The position numbers were made by a program, and so were the translations under genes. A stretch of DNA of 64,000 nt from Aulostomus chinensis (taxonomy: Eukaryota; Chordata; Actinopteri; Syngnathiformes; Aulostomidae), in NCBI GenBank assembly GCA_037954235.1, contig JBBMOA010000018.1, positions 1,300,001 through 1,364,000 on the forward strand, read 5' to 3'. Below are positions 57,425 through 64,000 of the stretch, piece after piece. Positions within the stretch are counted from its first letter, which is position 1, and the number at the start of each line of letters is the position of its first letter. The notes under the pieces are model-generated. The model did not search any database. It was not told the origin of the DNA and worked only from the letters and a program-made list of their open reading frames with translations.

Positions 57425-57850
57425 CAGCTGTTACGTTCTGCTCTGGAGACGAAGGCCAGGACCCGGTAGGTAGAGACAGGAGTAACAAAGTTTATTCAGA
57501 AAGTGCAAAACAAAATAGTCACGTGGGACAAGTATCAAAATAAGAGGACTTCGCCTGGAAAAAAGGTTAACATAAAGCGCCTCACAAAAAGGTGAGGGAA
57601 AAAGACAAAACCAAAAATTCCTCTGAGGGATAAGATTAAGCCAAGAACTAAAGCAAAGCACACAGCAAGTGGTAGGCACCAGTAGGAGGACTGGAGCCGA
57701 AAGCACAAGGCGATACGTGTGGTCAGGAGAAGGACTCATCCGGCACTGAGCCACTGGCAGCGCCAATAGATATAGGCAGGCCCAATGAGCCAAATGCAAA
57801 TCAGGTGTGAACTCTGTGTCACCTGGCCCCGCCTCCTACCAGCCTCAGAA
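57425..57850 (-). repeat. interspersed repeat, LTR-like 3' end
   Basis: Read on the minus strand it holds GAATAAACTTTGTTACTCCT followed by CTACCTACCGGGTCCTGGCC and ends GCAGAACGTAACA. This resembles a polyadenylated retroelement LTR and is related in layout, not sequence identity, to 6713-7076. Superfamily not assigned. Confidence 0.4.
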
Positions 57851-58305
57851 CTGCAAGAAAACAAACACTAGATCAATAAACATAACACTAACAAAACGAA
57901 AACCTGGAACACAACAAACAGCAAAGCCGCTAGGAATTTCTTCAGGCTTTTCAAAGGTAAACTACTTGAAACTTGACCACTGGGGTTGGTTTCTGATACA
58001 GGGCACTCTTCTTCTTTCGAAGATAATCAAGTCTTATCTTTAGCTTTACTCTCCAGACAGAAAACAAAGATAATGTCGCCACAAGTCTCAGTAAAACAGA
58101 GCTTAAGAGCAAAATCGCCAAAAGACACCAGAAATGAGGAGGAGTTTGTGTGGCTTGACAAAGATTTTGCAGGATTTCACTTTTTTTGTTCTTCGCATCC
58201 ACTTAAACAGGTAAGTAAGGATAGAAAAGTGTCTGCAGCTGATGAGGACTGAGTGACCAACAGGATGCAAACAGATGACTGAGAGGCACTTTCACCTTCT
58301 AGCCC

Positions 58306-58412
58306 CTCCGTTAGCCCTCTGTTAGCCCTCTGTTAGCCCTCCGTTAGCCCTCTGTTAGCCCTCCGTTAGCCCGTCTGTTAGCCCTCCATTAGCCCTCTGT
58401 TAGCCCCTCTAC
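58306..58412 (+). repeat. 11-12-bp minisatellite, TTAGCCCTCYG
   Basis: About nine units of GTTAGCCCTCT or GTTAGCCCTCC with small variations. It is unrelated to telomere repeats (TTAGGG) despite the similar start. Confidence 0.92.
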
Positions 58413-58498
58413 TCTCCTGAACCAGTAGCACTGTATTTATTGTTGCATTGGTTTGTTAAATGTAGATTTATTATTTTATTTGATACAAACATTAATTA

Positions 58499-58867
58499 GG
58501 GCTGCTCGGTGGTGCAGTGGTCCTCCCTGTGGCCTCACAGCAAGAAGGTTCCGGGTTCGAGTCCCGGCTCGGGCACGGGATCTTTCTGGGTGAGTCTCCA
58601 TGTTCTCCCTGTTCCTGCTGGGTTCTCTCTGGTACTCCAGCTTCCTCCACAGTCCAAAGACATCAATTTGGGGACCAGGTTAATCCAGACTCTAAATTGA
58701 CCGTAGGTATGAATGTGAGTGTGAATGGTTGTTCGTCTCTGTATGTTGGCCCTGCGATGGAATGGCGAACTGTCCAGGGTGAACCCCGCCTCTCGCCCGT
58801 TGATACTGGGATAGGCTCCACCCCCCCGCGACCCTTACTTGTAAGGAATAAGTGGAAGACGACGACG
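58499..58867 (+). mobile_element. full-length tRNA-derived SINE, copy E
   Basis: The A-box-like GGTGGTGCAGTGG and an intact B-box GGGTTCGAGTCCCG are present, followed by CTCCACAGTCCAAAGACATC, TCTAAATTGACCGTAGG and TCCAGGGTGAACCCCGCCTC, with a (GAC)n end. It is flanked by a 14-base target-site duplication, ACAAACATTAATTA (58485-58498) and ACAAATATTAATTA (58868-58881), with one mismatch. This is the best-preserved copy and defines the ends of the family. Confidence 0.88.
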
Positions 58868-59180
58868 ACAAATATTAATTAATTTCCCAAGGGCAAAATG
58901 AAACAGGAAGTACTACACTACAAAAAAACAGACTCAGTGTCTCAATCTTTGTCTGTAATAAAAAAGTAACTTGAGTACAAAACAGAACATCTGCAGTCTA
59001 AAACAGCACCGTGAAACATGGAGAATATCAGAGAAGTGGAGAGGGACAGAAACCAGATTCTGCTGGGTTTCCCTGGAGTGACTCACCACAGGAAGATGGT
59101 TGAACAGGAAGCTGTCATCAGTTGCTGAGGTAAAAGCTCCAGCAGGACATCTCCATGTTGCTGTTATCCTAATAAAAGCA
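58868..59180. other. spacer between two SINEs
   Basis: Unique-looking sequence with no gene. It includes the target-site duplications on either side. Confidence 0.4.
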
Positions 59181-59490
59181 TCCATCCATCCATCCATCCA
59201 TCCATCCCTCCCTCCCTCCATCCATCCGTCATCCCTCCATGTTCCCCCTCTCCTCCTGTTGAGGGTGGTGGGGGTGGAGCCTATCCCAGCAGCCTTCCCC
59301 CTGGACAGGTCACCAGTCCATGGCAGGGCCAACACATAGAGACAGACAACCATTGGCTCTCCCAGCCACGCCTACGGTCAATTTAGAGTCTGGATTAACC
59401 TGGTCCCTCTTGATGTCTTTGGACTGACGAACCCGGAACCTTCTTGGTGTAAGGCGACAGTGCTGACCTCTGCTCCACCATGCTGCCCCT
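59181..59490 (-). mobile_element. SINE, copy F, internally deleted
   Basis: The inverted copy is flanked by the exact direct repeat CCTAATAAAAGCA (ending at 59180 and at 59500). It has the GTAGGCGTGGCTGGG signature. The part between CCAAAGACATC and the B-box region is missing: TTTGGACT is followed directly by GACGAACCCGGAACC. The tail is a CCAT/CCCT run at 59181-59228. Confidence 0.85.
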
Positions 59491-59500
59491 AATAAAAGCA

Positions 59501-62500
59501 ATAAAGCTCTAATGATGTCAGCGCTGAAACAGAGTTGAGAGCGTTTCATGGAGGTTACAAACCAAGTGCAGTAATATAGCGACCCCGACATCTAATTCCA
59601 TATATCAGCCTGCTGAACCATGGGAAATAAGAGCAATCTAACGGGGGTCAAAGGGCTGAACGTAGAGCAGCAACACCACAGCCCCTCTCTCTCTCTCTAT
59701 ATATATATAGAGAGAGAGAGAGAAATAGAGAGAGAGAGGTGTATATCACTGAGATTTAATACTCCAGAATGCTGCGGTTGCCGTGGCGATAAAGCTTTCA
59801 AACTGTGTGGTATTCAGGACAGTTGGTCTTTGCTGAAGCATAAAGATCGCAGGCCAAAGCTTTGCTATGTTTCACCTTCGATGGACGAAGCCTCTGCTAG
59901 ACGAAGCGTCACTGCCGAAGTTTCCCCCTTGAGCAGCGCAGACTCGTCACAGGTATCGATCCACATGTCCGTCAGGACAAAGATTAGTCATTGATCATTT
60001 TCCATATTTTGCGTGCATGCCGAGTGGGCTATAGCTCAGTGATGGCTGGGGTTGGACGGATGTGGAGGACTAATCAAGATAAATGGGAGTTTTGTCTTGC
60101 AGGCTGCGAAGTCAATATGCTGAGTTGCCAGGAGGAACTCCCTGCGGAGCGCAAGGCTTCTCAGAGGGAGCAAAGAACCATTAGCTAGGTTCCCTCCGCT
60201 GGAGCCTAATTCTGCTTTTAGAAACAAGCCAACTTTTAGTGAAAGTCCCTCGCTACCTCCTGTAGGGTTAGCTTAGCACAAGGACTGGTAGTGGGTAGGA
60301 GGTGCTAGCATAGCTCCATGTGAAGTCATCAAACAAACTTCAATGCAGTACGTTGCTTCAAGTAAGAGGATTGAGTTGTAACTCATTTGTTTAACTCTGG
60401 GGTTGCACGACATCCCTGGATAGGTTCACGTTGTAGCGTCTCTGCAAAGAGACATTAAAAAAAAGGTTATTTCCATCACTCACTGGGAATAAAGAAGTTA
60501 GGAAAACAGGGTTCCAGTGGGAAAGTAAAAGTTCTCAAGACATTCTGCCAGGAGTCTGGCTGCCATGTTCATTTGTTTTCCAGCTGCTGCAGCGTGTATG
60601 AAGGCGTCTCAGCTGACAGGAAGAGGAAGTGGGACGCGACGACGCTCATATTTGACCAGTGTTAAAAGGAGAAGCTCATGTGACTTTCATCAGATTCTGA
60701 AAACAACTGTAGCGTGAGACGGATCTTAGTGCCATTTCTGAGATAATTAACGCGCCGTCAAGTTGTTCTGTGACCATTTTATCAATGAGCCGCTCTCAGG
60801 CTGCTTGAATGACCTCATTTATTGATAAATTCCTCTCATAGTTGCACTTCCCCTGCTGTTGCTGGAGCTTTGAAGATTTCATTCAGCTCTTTCAGGTGGA
60901 ACACTTCCTTGGATGATGCCCATGCCACTGATGTTTGTTGGGTTCTACTCCTTCATTTTCATCTCCATCAAGACTTACTGATCTTTGTTCTCGCTTCATT
61001 TCTAAAGAGGAGCAGGAGTGTAACCCCAGCAGCGCAGGAACAAAACCAGTTCTTGCATGAATTGTTCGTCTCAACATCTTTATCATGCACAACTGTTTGT
61101 GTCACCAGTGTGTTCTCGCTTGTGTTTTGACTCAGATGTTACCAGTACAAACACGTTCTTGGCAGCTTTATTTCCTTACACTCATAGTTCATTATAAAGA
61201 GGTGTTTGCAGAAAGACTAACACGATGAATTATGCATGAGTGTACTCTTTTCTCCAGAATCTGTTTATGTTTGCTCTAAACTGTCACGCCGTATTTAATG
61301 ATTCTGCAGCGGCGGCAGACTTATAGAAGAAGCACGGAGACGTTTGACCTTAACGGGGCAATCTTTCTGCAATTTGAGATCAAAACATTTAAGAGTTTAT
61401 TTATTTTCTTGAAGCGATTCTGCACTCTGTTGTGCAGGACAGTTAAAAAGGCCAGATAAAGTGACTTTTTGCAGTTTTTCTATTCCTGTGCAGTTACAGT
61501 CAACAGTCTTTTATCAGCCAGTCGGCCCATAAATCCACTGAGAGGGACCCATTTAAGAATTTCTCAATGTTATTCTCTTGTACACTCAAACCAATAGATG
61601 GGAGATCCCTCCCCCCAACTCAAACCAGTGCCGACTCAAAGGTGTGATATCATCAGGTATACCGCCTGCAGCAGCTCCACGGAAACGGAATTAAGGAGAT
61701 AGTGGAGTTGGAGTGTTGGAGCTTCCAGCCTTTATTTCCTGCTGATAGAAGAGGACATCAGACAACTGAGGAAGGAAGCAGGGCGACGGAGAACCTGGGA
61801 GAACTCTCCCCTCTCTGCTCCGTCTCTTTTATAGGTTTACAGAAGTATATAAAGCCCGATATTTGCAGTTTTTAGAAGTAATTCACAGCTGTGAAGATCA
61901 ACAACGTACTCTGAAATATTTATTGTATCATACATCTGCATGCTCAGTTTTTAGAAAGTTCCTCATCATGTATGAATAGTTTGAGAAGAGATGATTGATA
62001 AGAACACACCAGATTAAAGCTCCACCTCTAAAGTTGGCATGTTGACACCGATAACTCATCTAAGGACGAAGCTTCACCTCCATGCTTCTGACGGGGTTGG
62101 GACGTAGCTCAGACACTCTGCTCTCTTAGCAGCTTCACCTGCACCTCGCCTGTCAGCTTCATGAGCTGGTAGCTCACTCATCGATTGGGGTTAGCAGTCA
62201 AAGCCAGTGACAAAGTTAATGGGGATCAGCTGCAACGACTGCAGCCGGCCATGCAGGCCCGCTGCGTGACAGCGTGGACCGCCTGTGGGTATCGAGCCAT
62301 CGATCAATCAATCGGTTTTAATGACACATGAGTCTGAAGATGTGACGCGAATTGGAAAATATGTTCGCGTCCCTCTGGTAGAAGTGATCCTGCCACTGTA
62401 GAACCTGGGGTAGCAAACGCAGAGCCTTTCGTTCATGTGATTCATGAAACAATCACAGTATCTGAGATGATCTGATGTTGAGTATTTGAACGTGTTACGG

Positions 62501-64000
62501 CCAAGACCCCTGGAAGACCCCCTGTATGCTGCAGAACTCTCATGTTTGGGTGTCATTTTGATATATTCTGGTTTCAAGGACATCTGTAGATTTGCACAAC
62601 TCATCCAAAATCACTCTTCGGCCTGTATAACTGGAAGAGGCTGTGAAGCCTGTGATACTGATGTACGGTGGCCTTGATGGTCAAATCACAACAAGCTTTA
62701 GTTCTGAAATGAAAACTGCATTTATGACTTGAACAGGTTCATACAAGTGGGGTTGTGCTACATTCATTTAAATGACATGAAAAAGTTTCTCACAAAACTG
62801 ACATTTGAACCAAAAAAATTAAAACAGGAAAAACGTGTTAAATTCATTGTCAGAATTTTAAATGTTTTAGTCTCAAATTCAGGCACCAAATCGTGAGAGG
62901 CACAGCAGCACAAAGAAAAACGAACGGCTCAAAATGGAAACAGGAGACGCCAGCAGTTTTGATTTGAAGGGATCAGGACTCGTGACAGTGCAGCGCTACA
63001 ACCGAGTATGCTGCTATTCTATGTTCGTCCAGATTGATTCCAATGCAAATATATTGTACTTTTTTCCTTCAAAATTGGAAAAGGCCAGCAAAGAAAATAG
63101 CCAACCTTCTTAAATAGTTTTAAATATTTAAAGGACCTGTGTGTAACAATCTGATTGTGTCTGATGATAAGTGATCCGGCTGATTAAAAACACCTGGATT
63201 CTACCAGACCACCTGGATTCTACCAGACCTGTTAGCATCAGTCCCCATTAGCTTCATGCTAAATATACGTGGCTGGTTCTTCCTGCATCCTGGACTCACC
63301 AAGAAGCGATGAAGGAGGGAAAAACTGTCTTCCGGTTAAAGACTCTTTAAAGTGAGTGACAGTGAACAACAAAACGTGTTTTTACTGCTTTAAGTGTGTC
63401 ACTGTTTTCCTCCTAGCTGAAGACATCAGGACGTTCACAAGTTGAAGTGCCAATACCTCACAGCGTCGCTCGATTTGTTGATTCTTCTTCGATTCTTGCG
63501 TGTGGGAGAGTCAAACTCCATCAGCATGTTGGTGATTTCAGACAAGTCGAGGCTACGTTATTTGTTAGCGTATTAGATCACACACGGACAGACAGAACAA
63601 TATGATGCTTTCAGCCCCGACTAGAAAAACCAGCTTGTTTAAATGTCTGGAGCAGCCCACACTGGCTGGTAATGATGCTGCTGGCTGTTTGGTCTCTGAG
63701 CAGGAGCAGAAGTAATGTGATGTTGTCTAACCAAGCCTCAATAAAAACAGCCTCTGATTGGCCAGGAGTTGTTTTGAGCACTGACATCATTTTTATCCTT
63801 CGGTGTGGAGGCCTGCTTGTCTTCTCTCTTGCTGTCTCCCATATGAAAGTAGGCTGTAACACATAAATCTCATCACACACAAGGTGCAGCGTTTCCTTGA
63901 GGACATAAATCAGCACTGTGTTGGTTTCTCGCCAGTAGAAATCAAGGTCATACAGTGTCTTTTAAATCTGGGACAGTTTCCCTCATGAGACAAGCTGTTA
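59501..64000. other. intergenic, right end of window; no gene recognised
   Basis: No coding gene is supported. It contains a CT/TA/GA palindromic run (59690-59720), a solo foldback module (60265-60316) and unique-looking DNA. The open frames on both strands at 62308-62677 are short and show no known domain. Confidence 0.5.
60265..60316 (+). repeat. solo foldback-element module
   Basis: GGGTTAGCTTAGCACAAGG and GGTAGTGGGTAGGAGGTGCT plus AGCAT match the arm module of the foldback elements, without the core. Confidence 0.6.

Larger units (their letters stand above)
48717..58484. other. long intergenic stretch right of pirt; no gene recognised
   Basis: About 9.8 kb without a supported coding gene. 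Human SHISA6 follows PIRT, but no Shisa cysteine motif is visible. Open frames at 49311-49583, 52448-53052 and elsewhere lack splice context or homology. A short duplication lies at 56013-56058, an LTR-like repeat at 57425-57850 and a TTAGCCC minisatellite at 58306-58412. Stretches at about 52760-52990 and 55120-55300 look like conserved regulatory DNA. Confidence 0.5.

Noticed and set aside
58306..58412. Interstitial telomere repeat
   Set aside because: The unit is TTAGCCCTCYG, not TTAGGG; it is an unrelated minisatellite.
1..64000. CRISPR arrays, bacterial operons, prophage or IS elements
   Set aside because: The tandem repeats lack the spacer pattern, and the genes are intron-bearing vertebrate genes; nothing prokaryotic was seen.

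Overview
The window is vertebrate nuclear DNA, most likely from a ray-finned (teleost) fish. The genes are intron-bearing and encode recognisable vertebrate proteins. Introns are compact (several foxk2 introns are 70-250 bp), intergenic DNA carries many CA/GT, AT and GATG simple repeats, and there are tRNA-derived SINEs of the kind common in spiny-rayed fish. The species and the teleost paralogue (a/b) cannot be settled from sequence alone.

Five protein-coding genes are supported, all on the minus strand. From right to left they are pirt (48309-48716), a tmem238-like gene (44712-45188), a tmem238l-like gene (41894-42130), foxk2 (complete, nine coding exons, 27109-36541) and the 5' half of hlf (coding exons 1-2, 730-1822; its PAR/bZIP exons lie beyond the left edge). 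In human, HLF, FOXK2, TMEM238L and PIRT all map to chromosome 17, so the block is a piece of conserved synteny. The foxk2 model was joined at canonical GT/AG sites and stays in frame across all nine exons to give 610 residues.

Region by region. 1-2100: hlf intron 2, exon 2, intron 1, exon 1 and a CpG-rich promoter with a perfect CRE. 2100-27100: intergenic, with interspersed repeats, a 43-bp minisatellite, a foldback-type element, SINEs, a GATG satellite, a duplicated 72-75-bp element and a perfect 19-bp foldback hairpin. 27109-37000: foxk2, with a 700-bp CA/TA/TG tract in intron 2 and a CpG-rich NF-Y/GC-box promoter. 37000-41890: repeat-rich spacer. 41894-48716: the small membrane-protein genes. 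48717-64000: long intergenic stretch with no recognised gene, two or more SINEs, a TTAGCCC minisatellite and a few stretches that look like conserved non-coding elements.

The genes are not an operon-like system. hlf and foxk2 encode nuclear transcription factors, while the tmem238-type genes and pirt encode two-pass membrane proteins; their linkage reflects inherited synteny. I found no undescribed biological system. The most unusual things are in the non-coding DNA: foldback modules, two SINE types sharing one tail, template-switch-like palindromes, and a CA repeat directly behind the foxk2 stop codon.
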